Of a DNA stretch of 64,000 bases, positions 46,229 to 59,900 are shown one piece after another. Origin of the DNA: Sambucus nigra (taxonomy: Eukaryota; Streptophyta; Magnoliopsida; Dipsacales; Adoxaceae); the NCBI GenBank assembly GCA_949130495.1, contig OX422216.1, positions 362,662,605 through 362,726,604 on the forward strand, given 5' to 3'. Within the stretch, counting starts at the first letter, position 1. Every line of letters begins with the position of its first letter. The notes under the pieces were generated by a model that saw only the letters and a program-made list of their open reading frames with translations, made no database searches and was not told the DNA's origin. The translations under genes were made by a program, and so were the position numbers.

Positions 46229-46869
46229 TGTGTAATACCGATTCAAATAAATTCTCAAGTTACCAATTTAAACTTATTTAACTGGAGTCAATTTTAAACC
46301 AAATTGAATCAGCCCCTAAACACGCAACTATGTGTGGAAAAATCAAACCAATAAAGAATAATTGCTAACACACATATTTCAGGAGAAAAATCCTTTCGGG
46401 TAAAACCTTTATTTCACTATAAAAATGTAAATTGCAACTTACAATATGATCACTACTCGGAATGACCATGTAGACATGCAGTCTAGAGTAAGCAAAAATA
46501 GCAACTCCAAATTACCCCAGGAATACCCACGAGCACTCCCTATGACACGCAGTCGACGTTAGCATAGTACTCCCCTCAAGAGAACCTAGATCAGTAGTAG
46601 AGATCGTCTTTACAAGAGAAACTTTAACAAAGATGTGTTCTTGAGTTCCAAAAAAACTCACATAAACTATTGGGATGATTTCTAAATTATAAACAAAGGA
46701 TTAAAACCCTAAAAGTTAGAAGACAAAGTATTCTACCAAAGTAGTTTCGTCTATTGAAAATTCACAGGTCTTCTAATAAAAAATGATGATGCACAAACCA
46801 ATTTATAGAAAATCAAAGGCGATAGCTCGCTCGAACGAAATTAGAGTCTCGCTCGAATGGAGACACGTG
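46229..46869 (-). repeat. Sirevirus copy B 3' LTR, left part
   Basis: Co-linear with 10548 to about 11170 of copy A. It begins near TGTGTAATACC and ends at the target duplication ACGTG (46865-46869) in the middle of the TTCGAA-type palindrome cluster (CTCGCTCGAACGA near 46826). Confidence 0.8.
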
Positions 46870-48723
46870 TGTGACACCCTGCCTAATAAAATATCGGGCA
46901 ATCACTCCTATATCAAATTAAAACAGGAGTCTCATATGGTTGATTCTCAGCATCACTGTCGAAAACCAATTTAATTGCTAATATCCTCTTAGGCCGACGT
47001 CAAAATTTTAAATAACTAATCTTTTTAACGAAACCATTCAAATAAAATAATTACAACAATTTATATGCAACAACTGAAATGAAATAAAATAAAATAACCG
47101 AACAATCGGTACATTAATACAACCTAATCGAATGCCGCACTAAAAGGCGATAAAAGAATAAATGAGTAAAGTTGGGCCTTCAGCCCGAATGTTTCTATAA
47201 TACCTCCTATCTAGATATCAATGATAGAAGCATCTACAATAAACCTTCTTGCATCCACAGCTGCAACAATAAATGTTTGACTCGAAGGAATCATCATCCA
47301 GGCGTCCTTGTGTCTAAACACCGATATATAAATAGATATAGCCAGAGAGTGGAAAATAGAGAGACGGGTGAGAGATCGAGTTTTGAAAATGTTTTAGCAA
47401 GTGCTTAAAATCCATATTTTACAATATGATATTTCTCATATTTAAACTGGTATCGCACTCTCATGAGATACCTCTCACCCCTCTTCTAATAGTGCACAAC
47501 TATCGCATACCTTTTTAAACAACCTAGTTAAGCTACCCTGCCTAACTAAGGTATTTCACCCATCTTCCAAAATCCTCATAAATCCGAGAACTAAGGACTA
47601 AACTTCTCCCCATTCCCAACATTACGTTACCTTCGTGCGTGGGGTGTCTCGTGAAGTGAAATCCAAATAAGTAACCGATACACTACTACGTGACAATGTT
47701 GATCGTTGGGATGCATTAGGCCTTCAGTACATACCACATTTTATATTATCCCGTATTTATCAATAGTTCGCATTAGAACCTATGATCCATATTCATATAA
47801 ATCCAGATATAAATCTACCAGAAGGAGTATATCACTTTATTCATTCTTTTCACTTCATACGAGGTTACGTTATACTGTATCTCAATCTAATATATTAACA
47901 ATATACTATATGCAACAAGTATAATAATCAGTCCACCGAGCTATAATATAAGTAGTTTAGTCGTTCTCATATACTAAGCAATGGTAAAACATCACAAGTA
48001 TACATATATTTTATTCTCAATACATATATACATATGTAGCACCCCTAGGCTAAGCTGCGGTGCACACATACTCTGTTAACGTCTCCCGGTGCATTACTCA
48101 CTGCATAGAGGACTACTATTCATTTCAGATTTTATTATTATTCATGTCTACTTAATTCACACAGTAGATATCATCACAAGTACATGTATATATATAAGCA
48201 TACTATCTCATATAAATATACTATACTGCACCCCAAGACAAAGCCGCGATGCCTTCATACTCTCCTATCATGTCCCGTTGCATCACTCATTGCATAAAGG
48301 ACTATAGGTTCAATGTCTCACGAACCATCAAAACAACACACATATTGGAGGCGGACATAGTTCCAAGCTGATGGGCTACACACACATACGACCGTCATCA
48401 CTATCATTCTCACAAATAGCCCGTACCTAGGTTCTATGCTCTAGTGGTACAATTCAATATCCCACCCGAAGGATCCTCAAGGCATGATTGTCCACAACGC
48501 GCAACCTTCACTCGTTAGCAAGCAGCATAGGTATGTCATACACATAAGAAACAATAATATAGGTATCCATTCCACCTATATAAATATAACATCAGTGTGG
48601 TATTCCCACAACCATATAATACTTATAGGTATTCCTCTCACCTATACATACATTAACAACGGGTATTAATCTCACCTATATATAATTCCCATAGGTATTC
48701 ATTTAACCCATATATAATAACAT

Positions 48724-48728
48724 TAGGG
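48724..48728 (+). repeat. Target-site duplication TAGGG, left
   Basis: Pairs with CAGGG at 51748-51752. The uninterrupted LTR at 58793 reads ATCAGGGCAT, which shows that CAGGG is the original target. Confidence 0.85.
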
Positions 48729-49710
48729 TGTGACACCCTGCCTAATTAAATACCGGGTGATCAGTCCTTTATTAAATTATTACCAAGGTGAACGGTTGGT
48801 TCATTCTTAGCATCATTATCACAAAATAACTTTTCAAATTAAACACCCTGATTAATTAAGCTATGTGACAAAACCATTTTAAAACATTATTCCCATATTT
48901 AATTTAATCCAATTAATAAAAACCTTTTATAATTCATAGTTTAAGAGTCACACAATAACTAAACTGGAAAAAATAATCCAAGCAATTTAAGCATTCAAAT
49001 AACTAATACCAACTTTAAAACTTCAAAGGAAAAACATCTGGATAGTAACAAATCCTAGAGTAGAAATACTGGAAGTAAATGAATCACAATCTCTATCAAA
49101 ACCAACTGAATAAGGAAAAAGGGTGACACATGCCCAACTGGATAAAATAGAATAGGACTGGAGTCAATAATGAGGTTGTCTAAGTAAAAGGCTTGCAACT
49201 CCCACCTAAGCTGCAGCACGTTCCTTCTAAAGAATCCAAAGCATGACGCCCCTGGGGCTGGGCACCTGTAATATATACATATATATATACAAGAGAGAAG
49301 AGATAACAGGAAATGGGTCAAAGCCCGATTGTAAAACAGTTAAAAATTCAGTTTAGCAGGTATTTAAAATGCTTACCGGCTAATTCAACGATGATATTAG
49401 TATGCGGCACTCTCTTGAGAAATTTTCACCTTTATTCTAATGTGCACACCTACCGCACTATTAATCTCCACAAGTTAAACTTATCTTAAATTTTCTCATA
49501 AGATTTCATGCCGACCATTACTAGGACTAAGACAATTAATTTCTTAGAGTAAAGCTTTCATAAGAGTTTCATTTCATTATAAAGTCTTTCAACATTGCCT
49601 CAAACTTTTCAAACACTTATATAAAAGTCGAAATATTTATTCATTACTTAACTACTTTTAGTCACAGTAGAAAGTTCCCAATTTCAAGTCTATATATATA
49701 TTAATCACTC

Positions 49711-49750
<40 letters not shown>
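49711..49750 (+). repeat. (AT)n microsatellite in the solo LTR
   Basis: About 16 AT repeats with one small interruption. Confidence 0.9.
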
Positions 49751-49751
<1 letters not shown>

Positions 49752-50562
49752 TACCTTCACCCCACATAAAATTTATGGTTCTAGCATACTTTGCTATCAA
49801 GTCCCCGTATCACTCGTACTAAGGGAAATACTAGTTCGGAATCACTCTCGAACTACATTAACACAAAACACATACAAAATGAGGCGAAGCATAGTTCCAA
49901 GTCACTAAGAGGTCAGCACATACCCTCACGCCTCTTAGGACCGTCTGACTATGGATCTGATAGCTTGTACCAAGGATTCCTATGTTCTAGGGTACAAGTT
50001 AATATCCCCCATAAAGGTCCCATCGAGATAAGACTGTCCTAGCGCGGTAACCTCAGTGATAGCAAGTAACGCGGGCATGATTTTTACACGTATATAGTAA
50101 ATGCATAGACACCATCATATATATGTATACTACCATTCCCATTTCTAAATTAGGTAAACCCACGACCCATTCTTATGATATTCGTTCTTAGTACAGTTTA
50201 CTAGATTATCCCGTATAACGTCTCGTCTCTTTTATTCTTATTTATGGGATTATTCCAAACTTACTTCGTATCACTCACAGTATCCTATTCCCCCATGTGT
50301 AATTTCAGTAGGTACTCTTTTATTTTACGATGTAACTTCCTTACGAGTCTAACTACTTTAGATACATGTTCCCCTTATTCCTTAAGTGTAATTCACTCCC
50401 CGTTAACCCTAATTTCGTCTAACATTAAATGATCCATTTTTATAAAGTCCTACTGGTCCTCTTTATGTCCTAAAATGTTCTAACAATAATGTCCAAAGAT
50501 TACTACTTATTTAAATCGAAATAAACTATTTAAAAGGGGGAATATGAGTTTTCCAGGAGGGG

Positions 50563-50622
50563 TCGATCGATCGATGGAAGTGGTTCGATCATTCGATCGA
50601 TCGATGCACTTTGATCGATCAA
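50563..50622 (+). repeat. CGATCGAT palindrome cluster in the solo LTR
   Basis: Three runs of overlapping TCGATCGATCGAT / TTGATCGATCAA-type palindromes within 60 bases, separated by GGAAGTGGTTCGATCATT-like text. Confidence 0.85.
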
Positions 50623-53313
50623 GCAGTTATGGCGAAACTGAAGAAATACCAGTTACGGGAATCCTATTCCAAACTCATCCAAATCGTCATATTTGATTCC
50701 CAAACTCCCAAAAATTGATACTACAAGTGTTATGTACCCAAATAATTAATATTCTACGTAAGACATGTGAGTTTTCAATAAGTATAACGAATTAAATGGG
50801 ACAAAATCTATATAAATCTCAAGAAACCTAATATTTTCTTTAACTTAGTTCTTCCCATTCTTTACCGAGATTTTTTACTCCTAACACAATGAAAATTCAT
50901 GGTTCAACCTCTTCATATGACATAGATTTCTAGAATACTATTTTTACTACTACAATATATAAATTCTAGTCTCCAATATATGTTTTCTTTCACAAAAACT
51001 AGTCCTAATCAATCCTAGACTAATATCATTAAAGCATTAACTAAAATAAAACAAGATAGATACTTGCCTAGAAATATTTGTGTTTGATTTGTGGAAGAAA
51101 TTGGTGTGGTTGTGATCCTCGTCGCGTGATCTACAATTTGGCGGTGACGGCGATGCAAACGGTGGAGTTCTTGGCCTAGAACTCCTTGGAAAGCTTCTCC
51201 TCTTCCTCTCCAATGGTCGTCCTTGGTTTTTGGTTATTCTAACCATAGAAGACAACCCCTATCATCTGATATAACCTTAGAAAATTCGTGAGTTTTCATG
51301 TCCAAAAATACAAAATGTCTAAAACGCCCTCCCGGGATGCTAATTAGGCCTTAAAACGCACAAGACCCAAACTACACCCTCGGGTACATTATTTTTACTA
51401 TCTCGACCCTTCCGGACACATTGGTACACTCAAAATGACCATATGAGTGACTTATAATTTATTCACTTTTAATAATGTGAATTTAATCCTGACATGACAC
51501 ATGCGCGTCCCGATAAAATTTCCAAAATTATCAAATTATATTCTCATGATAATTTTACTAAATTTAATTACACATCTTACTTTACCCATAAAGTAATTTA
51601 CAACAAAATTCCAATAATTACTAACTCTCATCATGCTACTAAATATTTAAATGATTTCCGGATTAATATTAAATTAATATCTCAATTTAAATTTAATAAA
51701 TCCCCAAATTCCCAAAATTAAAAGTCATAAAAATACGGGGTATTACACAGGGCATACGCACAACCCATATAATAACGATAGGTATTCCTCTCACCTATAT
51801 ATAATTATTATAAATAGACATATCAGATAACTTCTCAATTCTCTTTAGCCCGTATCCTAAATTTTATCCTAATCACCTCGTAGGATTTTACTCAACCAAA
51901 ATCGGCATATAAATGTATTTTCTATGCTCACAATTACTTATATAAAATTTTTCCCGCCGAAATATCACCCCGAGTGTTACTCCTCCCAAACACCCCAATT
52001 TTGGTAAGTCTTGGATTTTACTTTCAACTAACCCAAGGTACACGCCTTCCTCAAAAAATTATTTATAAGTCCCCACACTATTTTTAGGAACCCGAAATAT
52101 TTCTCTCCAAACAATTCTAGCCTTTATTTTTCCAATTTCCAGTTTGATTTCCAAGCTAATGATTTCAACCTCGGAACTGATTCCTTAGAAAAATCATAAC
52201 TAATAAAAAAAATCAGAAAACTATGTGGTTTTCTCTCACACGAACGTATAAAAAAGATCTAAAACTTTCATGTTTTGACCAAGAGCTGAATCAATTAGCT
52301 TCCTACCCGAATCGACCCCGAAAGCTGCAGTATTACTATTCACTATCTTCTCCAAATTACAAATCTCCATTAAAGCACCTCCAAGCTTTTTATCTTCTCT
52401 CTCATCATCATCTAACCTCAAACAATCATAAATACACACATAAAAAGGGTTCTAATCATCCTAGAACCCATAACCAATAATTAATTTCAATTAATTCTTA
52501 AGTTTCTCAAATTGGGTATAAACCGAGTTTTATCCGTTTAATCTTTCGAAAACCGGTTTGATTTACGAAAATTCAACCCAAAAATATTTATTGTTTTACA
52601 CCAACTATAATATGAGAAATAAACACACTAAATCATAAAGAAAGTTAAACACTTGCCTCGTGGATAAAATCCGACGACCCCGAGTCGAATCCCGCGAAGT
52701 TTGCTCAAAAATTTCCTTTTATTCCTTCTCCTCTTCTCTTTTCTTCTTCCTCTTCTCTTCCTTCTCTCTTCTTTTTCTCTCTCTTAGGACAGATTTTGGA
52801 GAAGAAATGAGGGCTTTCCTCTTATTAAACCCGAAATTAGGTGTATACCCAATTGTAAAATGACTCGTGTACTCAATTGCAAGTATATACTAGTCCAAAA
52901 AGCCCCCGAAACACAAACATTACCCCAGGGTTCTTAATTTTAACTATTTCGACCATTCCGAACCCAATTACGCACTCGAAATCTCCATCTGAGTCACTTA
53001 TCTAAAATTCACTAATTAAACCCAACACATTTCATTACATGTGTTTTCCAATTAAAATATTTTTCTTTTTTCTCTTTACCTAACTCCGACATATAATTAA
53101 AATAACCCCACTCACATTCTTAGTCTCGTAAGGAAATATAATCCATGTAAATATTAATCTGACACAAACTAATATGTACTATTCACTTTATATTCTGAAT
53201 TTATTCAATTACACTCATAAATTCCAAAATTACTATTCAGAGTAATTCCTCAAATAACCAAATTATGCCCACCTTTGTAATTTAAAATCTTTAGAAGTAC
53301 GGGGTATTACATA

Positions 53314-53356
53314 CTCCCCCCCGCGCCCCTTACAAAGGAATTTCATCCCTGAAATT
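53314..53356 (-). promoter_or_regulatory. Pre-PPT box and polypurine tract of LARD-like copy 2
   Basis: On the minus strand AATTTC-AGGGAT-GAAATT (53356-53339), then a G-rich tract ending GGGGGGGAGTA next to the LTR terminus TGTAATACCCC. Confidence 0.85.
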
Positions 53357-53448
53357 AGGACAATACCGGTACTAAGACTTAGGAATATTTTAAAAATCAC
53401 AAAGTAAAAAGTTCCCCAAGTATGCTCATATGTATATAGTCTCATCAT

Positions 53449-53452
<4 letters not shown>

Positions 53453-53491
<39 letters not shown>
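53453..53491 (+). repeat. (TA)n microsatellite
   Basis: About 19 TA repeats in the LARD interior. Confidence 0.95.
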
Positions 53492-53492
<1 letters not shown>

Positions 53493-55713
53493 TAATCCTG
53501 TACCTCCAGGCTAAGACCCATAAGTGCCCTTAATAAAATTTTACACCCCCGTGTTATCATCCTTTAGTGTATAAAACAACATAACCTTGCACCCCGGGTT
53601 ATCATCCATTAGTGTAGTTAACAAAAAAAATCAAATAGTAGGCATACACACATCCTATTAAAATTTATAGGTATTCTCCCAACCTATTTTCATACTTACC
53701 ATACGTATTTTATTCTCATTGTTACGTATTGTATAAATATTCAGATTACTATCTCTCTCATAATCTCTAAGGTACATTCCCTATACCGAATAATTAAAGT
53801 ATTAATTCTCATATACACTTACGGCATTTGGTACTACGTGCACTCCTTGTTTCCATGGAGTATGCTAGCAATAAATTCATGCGTAAGCCACTCGACAACA
53901 CTCGTTCGAGTAAGACTCCGCTCTACTTTCTCATAACAATCTGGTATCCTTTTCATCAAGAGGTACTTTTTAAATGAATTTCCACAACCTTTCAACCCCT
54001 CTCGGGTGTGCTAGCTCTCGTTGTACATAAATGCTTAAATTATCATCATTCTCACACGACATTCAATTCATCATACCATTTTAACCTAGTTTATAGTTTC
54101 CCCTCAGGCATATATTTTACACATTCATTTTCACGTCCATCTATCTCAGAAATTTTTAGAATTAACTAACCAGGGTGCCCATACCCCCTATCATTCATGC
54201 ATATCTACACAACCATTATAAACGTCCGACATGTAACGCTCTTCTCTAGACAATGGATCCAATTTCCTTGGCCTGGTACTAACACCTGGGTTTTTCCTAA
54301 CCCGAATAATTCTAAATTTAATTCTTCTAATACCTGTAAATCCAATCCTTCTTAAGGTTAACCCACCAATTTTCTTGTGGTTAACTCACAACAATTTTTC
54401 CTATATCAGCGCCACTAGTTCAAGTGGCCTTACTTCGTGGTAGTCTTAAGATCAAGGTGTTTCCAACACACATAAAATGAGTACTATCTCAACTATATCC
54501 CTAGTGCCCAAGACCTCTCTCAACTTTCGACATTTACTTAGTTTCATGCGTGGGACGTCTCGCAAAACGAAATACAAACAAGGAACCCTCCCGTTACACT
54601 ACTCCCTTGCATCGTCGGTCATCCAGATATAATGGCCCAAGGGACACCAACGGGATGTTCTAAATCTTACCTCGTTAACCCACTAACGTACTTCTACACC
54701 TATATCCTTGCATCTTAACAAAATGGAAATTCTAACTAATCGGGTGCCTACTTTATGCAAAAGTGCTACGAACACTATACCCAAACCATATTTTCCTGAA
54801 TTTGCCTTATCTTCAAGGCCTGACTATAAGCCTCAAATCAATTTCCTTCACCTTGACTCACCCACATACCTGCGGTGAGATAAACATTTCCAGTGCTTTT
54901 CTATAGCACATCTACTTTTCATTAGCCCCTAATCATCACATGACTCTTGGTTAATTTCATCAAACCAACATCCTAGCATACAGTAACATCTCTCCACTCC
55001 CATCGTCGTTAAGGTTCATATGTGGAGTGTGTTGTTAGCTTTAAATATGCAACTAGGATAATCCCACCCCATCTACCAACAAATTATGGTCAGAACTCTT
55101 AATTCTGTCAAAGCGCCATACCACAAGCACTTGCACTAACACTAAGTCCTTCGCACGAACAACAACAAGCTTAAACTCCCAGCTTAAGTATAAATCCTGC
55201 ATACCTTAAATTATATCTATAAGGTCCCCATGCACTCAAATCATGGTAATGAAACATCTCCTCATCGAAGTTCCATCTAAACATAAAATTAAGGCGAGCT
55301 CATCTAGAATTTATCTCGCATGTCATCCCTCAGAGCTATAACTCAATGGACGCAGTCACTCAATGCTATCATCTTCCAAGGAATTACTCACACACCATCC
55401 TGGGTACCAGCGGTCGGACTATCACACCGACTTAGTATAAACCAAATCACAACGAATAGGAAGTGATCATAGTTCTTCACTAGAAATGAGAATGAAACAT
55501 ACCCACCACATCTCACTCTTGATAAAAATCACACAATATATAATGGACACTATGACATGGGGACTATACGCTCCCTGCTCCTCAAGCCAATGGCCTCACC
55601 CACATCGCGCATCTTTCCATGATAGCATTAGAGGGGCATGCTTCATATAAATATACCATTCATACACATATATATATTATAATATAATCACATATATATT
55701 ATCTTTATACCCG

Positions 55714-55714
<1 letters not shown>

Positions 55715-55779
<65 letters not shown>
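55715..55779 (+). repeat. (TA)n microsatellite, about 32 repeats
   Basis: The longest uninterrupted TA run of the window. Confidence 0.95.
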
Positions 55780-55781
<2 letters not shown>

Positions 55782-56897
55782 TTAAATTCGGCTATCCCTT
55801 ATAGGATTAGCCTCTAATCTCGAATATACATATTGGATTTAATTCCATAAGTATTCACTTACTTATAATATAAATAAATATTAATCTTATCACAACTAGC
55901 TCGTATCCCAATTACATATGAAATTCCACTTCGAATCCCAAGAGTCTTTATCCCATTAGTCTTTTAAAAATCACAAAGTCTCACAATTTTAATTTTTATT
56001 GCAGATTTCGCACCTTGCACTAAAATAGCTATAACTCACTCTACATCAGTCCAATTACTAGTGAGTCTATCATTCCACTAGAGAATCCTCTTTCTCCATT
56101 GGACCTACCTTACTCCGGTACTAAGTTCACTTAACCATATAACTCTGTATTCACTATCGGTCTCTAACCGATCCTTATGTGAATAACCCATAAATTGTAT
56201 TCTCTTCATTCCTAGTAAATCAAAGGAACTTGCGATTAAAACCATACTTAAGATTCATTTATAAGAAAAACACCCTGCTCCCTCAAATGTGGTGACCACC
56301 GTGCCTACAATTTCAACATTGCTCCATTGAGTGAGAGAAAATTTTCGTCAAATTTTTACATCTGGGCATTCCATACCCTGCTCAAAGCCAAAGCTTCCGA
56401 GCCTTCTATTTCCTTTGGATAACACTATACTGCTTCCAAATAACTTAACTTCAATGTACGGTCCTTATCAAGGATCTTTTCAAACTTTTTCCTCATCTAA
56501 TTTTACTAGGTAATTCAAGTTTAGCACCATTCTCTACTATAGTGGTGCATAGATAATTAATACTACTATTATATAGTAGTCATTGCAGAAATCCATGACA
56601 ATGCCACAAGGGAAGTGACCTCTACCACGGTCCTTATTACTAACATCAACTTACATCTCTAACTAAGCCCCACCTCCTGCTGCCCTCACAAGGGCCTTCC
56701 CTAGTCTCCCTTCCTCGATCAGCACACGAATCTCGAACGTGCGCACAAAATTTTTACTATAATCTTTTATAATAGCAGGAGAATGTAATCTCAAAAGAGT
56801 AATCAACAATCCTAATCATAAGGCTCCATGTCAAATCAAAAGAAATGCTGAAAGCGTAGTACGTCCGCTCAAATTCCTAATGACACTAGAACCTGAT

Positions 56898-56909
56898 GCT
56901 CTGATACCA
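56898..56909 (-). promoter_or_regulatory. Primer-binding site of LARD-like copy 2
   Basis: Minus-strand TGGTATCAGAGC, two bases from the 5' LTR, initiator-Met tRNA type; sets the element's orientation. Confidence 0.92.
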
Positions 56910-56911
56910 AA

Positions 56912-59900
56912 TGTGACAACCCGCCTAATAAAATATCGGGCGATAACTACTATAACAAATTAAAACACGAGTCTCATATGGTTCATTCTTAGCATCACTG
57001 TCGAAAACCAATTTAATTGCTAATATCCTATTAGGCCGATGTAAAATTTTTAATTAACTAATCTTTTTAACCAAACTATTCAAATAAAACAAATACAATA
57101 GTTTATATGGAGCAACTGAAATGAAATAAAATAAAATAACCGAACACTCGGTACAATAGTACAACCAAATCGAATGCCGCACTAAAAGGCAATAAAAGAA
57201 TAAATGAGTACAGTTGGGCCTTCATACCGAATGTTTCTATAATACTTCCTATCTAGATCTCAATGATATAAGCGTCTACAATAAACCTGCTTGCATCCAC
57301 AGCTGCTGCAACAAATGTTTGACTCGAAGGAAGAATCATACAGGCGTTCCTTTGTCTGGACACCTATATATATATAGATATAGCAAGAGAGGGGAAAATA
57401 GAGAGACGGGTCAGAACCCGAGTTTTGAAAACTTTTTAGCAAGTGCTTAAAATCCATATTTTATAATATGGTATTTTTCATATTTAAACTGGTATCGCAC
57501 TCTCATGAGATACCCCTCACCCCTCTTCTAATAGTGCACAACTCTCGCATACCTTTTTAAACAACCTAGTTAAGCTTCCCTACCTAACTAAGGTATTTCA
57601 CCCATCTTCCAAAATCCTAATAAATCCGAGTACTAAGGACTAAACTTCTCCCCGTTCCCAACATTACGTTACGTTCGTGCGTGGGCTGACTCGCGACGAG
57701 AAATCCAAACAAGGAACCCCCCGATACACTACTATGTGACAATGTTTATCATTGGGATCCAATAGGCCTTCAATACATACCACATTTTATACTATCCCGT
57801 ATTTATCAATAGTTCTCATTAGAATCTATGATACATATTCATATAAATCCAAATAAAAATCTGCCAAAAGGAGTATATCACTTTATTCATTCTTTTCACT
57901 TTATACGAGGGTACGTTATATGGTATCTCAATCTCATATATTAACAATATACTGTAAGCAAAAAGTATAATAATCAATCCACCGAGCTATAATATAAGTA
58001 GCTTAGTCTTTCTCATATACTAAGCAATGGTGGATCATCACAAGTATACATATATGTTATTCTCAGTACATATATACATATGTAGCACCCATAGGCTAAG
58101 CTGCGGTGCACACATACTTGGTTATCGTGTCCCGGTGCATTACTCACTACATGGAGGACTACTTTTCAATTCAGATTTTATTATTATTCATGTCTACTTA
58201 ATTCACATAGTAGATATCATCACAAGTACATGTATATATATATATATATAAGCACACTATCTTATATAAATATACTATACTGCACCCCGAGAAAAAAACT
58301 GCGGTGCCTGCATACTCTACTATCTTGTCTCGTTGCATCACTCATTGCAGAAAGGACTATAGGTTCAATCTCTCACCAACCATCAAAACAACACAAATAT
58401 TGGAGGCGAACATAGTTCCAAGCCAATGGGCTACGGACATACCTACGCACCCATATGACCGTCATCACTATCATTCTCACAGATAGCCCGTACCTAGGTT
58501 CTATGCTCTAGTGGTAGAATTCAATATCCCACCCTAAGGATCCTCGAGGCATGATTATCCATAACACGCAACCTCCACTCGATAGCAAGCAGCGTAGGTA
58601 TGTCATACACATAAGAAACAATAATATAGGAATCCATTCCACCTATATAAATATAACATCAATGTGGTATTCACACAACCATATAATAACGATAGGTATT
58701 CCTCTCACCTATACATACATTAACAACGATTATTAATCTCACATATATACAATTCACATAGGTTTTCAGTTAACCCATATATATAATAACATCAGGGCAT
58801 ACTCACAACTCATATAATAACGATAGGTATTCGTCTCACCTGTATATATAATTGTTATAAATAGACGTATCGGATAACTGCTCAATTCTCTTTAGCCCAT
58901 ATCCTAAATTTCATCCTAATCACCTCGGAGGATTTTACTTAACCAAAATCGGCATATAAGTGTATTTTCTACGCTCACAATTACTTATATAAAATTTTGC
59001 CCATCGAAATATCACCCCGAGTGTTACTCCTCCCAAACACCCCTATTTCGGTAAGTCTTGGATTTTACTTTCAACTAACCCAAGGTACACGCCTTACTAA
59101 AAAAAATTATTTATAAGTCCCCACACTATTTTGAACAACCCCAAATATTTATCTCCAAATAATTCTAACCTTTATTTTTCCAATTTCCGGTATGAGTTCC
59201 GAGCAAATGATTTCAACCTTGGAACTGCTTTCCTAGAAAATAATACTAATTAAAAAAAAATCAGAAAAATACGTGGTCGTCTCTCACGCGAATGTATCAA
59301 AAAGATCTAAAACTTTCATATTTTGACCAAGAGCTGAATCAATTCGCTTCCTAGCCGAATCGACCCCACAATCTACGGCATTACTATTCATTATCTTATT
59401 CAAATTACAAATCTCCATTAAAGCACCTCCAAGCTTTTTATCTTCTCTCTCATCACTGTCCAACCTCAAACAATCATAAATACACGCATAAAAAGGGTTC
59501 TAATCATCCTAGAACCCATAACCAACCATTAATTTCAATTAATTCTTAAGTTTCTGAAATTGGGTTTAAACCGAGTTTCATCCGTTTAATCTTTCGAAAA
59601 CCCGTTTGATTTACAAAAATTCAACCCAAAAATCTTCATAGTTTTACACCAACTATAATATAAGAAATAAACACACTAAATCATAAAGAAAGTTAAACAC
59701 TTGCCTCATGGATAAAATCCGAAGACCCCGAGTCGAATCCCGCGAAGTTTGGCCGAAAATTTCTTTTCTTCCTTCTCCTCTTCTCTTCTTCCTCTTCTCT
59801 TCCTTATCTTTTCTTTTTCTCTCTCTTAGGGCAGATTTTGGGGAAGAAATGAGGTCTTTCCTCTTATTAAACCCGAAATTGGGTGTATACCCAATTGTAA

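Larger units (their letters stand above)
48729..51747 (-). mobile_element. Solo LTR (3.0 kb) nested in the LARD 3' LTR
   Basis: Plus-strand TGTGACACCCTG to GGGTATTACA, flanked by TAGGG/CAGGG, with no internal region or second LTR. Termini match those of LARD-like copy 2, while most of the body differs, so it is a related but distinct family in the same orientation. Solo LTRs arise by recombination between the two LTRs of a full element. It carries a GATC-rich palindrome cluster at 50563-50622 and an (AT)n run at 49711-49750. Confidence 0.9.
46870..53311 (-). repeat. 3' LTR of LARD-like copy 2, interrupted by a solo LTR
   Basis: Plus-strand TGTGACACCCTG to GGGGTATTACA. Without 48729-51752 it is about 3.42 kb and aligns throughout with 56912-60353. 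It contains two related ~80 bp blocks about 190 bp apart (48036-48116 and 48227-48305; GGTGCA.. CCGGTGCATTACTCACTGCA-like). Confidence 0.9.
53312..56897 (-). other. Internal region of LARD-like copy 2, no coding found
   Basis: About 3.6 kb, rich in A, T and C on the plus strand, without any recognisable retrotransposon domain on either strand. It includes (TA)n runs at 53453-53491 and 55715-55779. Confidence 0.7.

Noticed and set aside
51037..51255. Basic, Arg-rich ORF in the solo LTR
   Set aside because: A single occurrence within an LTR, no homologous block recognised, and low-complexity Pro/Arg/Ser text; more likely a leader sequence.
47172..57450. Pair of similar 78-codon ORFs (47172-47408 and 57214-57450)
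   Set aside because: They are the same site in the two LTRs of one element, so their similarity is not independent evidence of coding. Composition is not protein-like.
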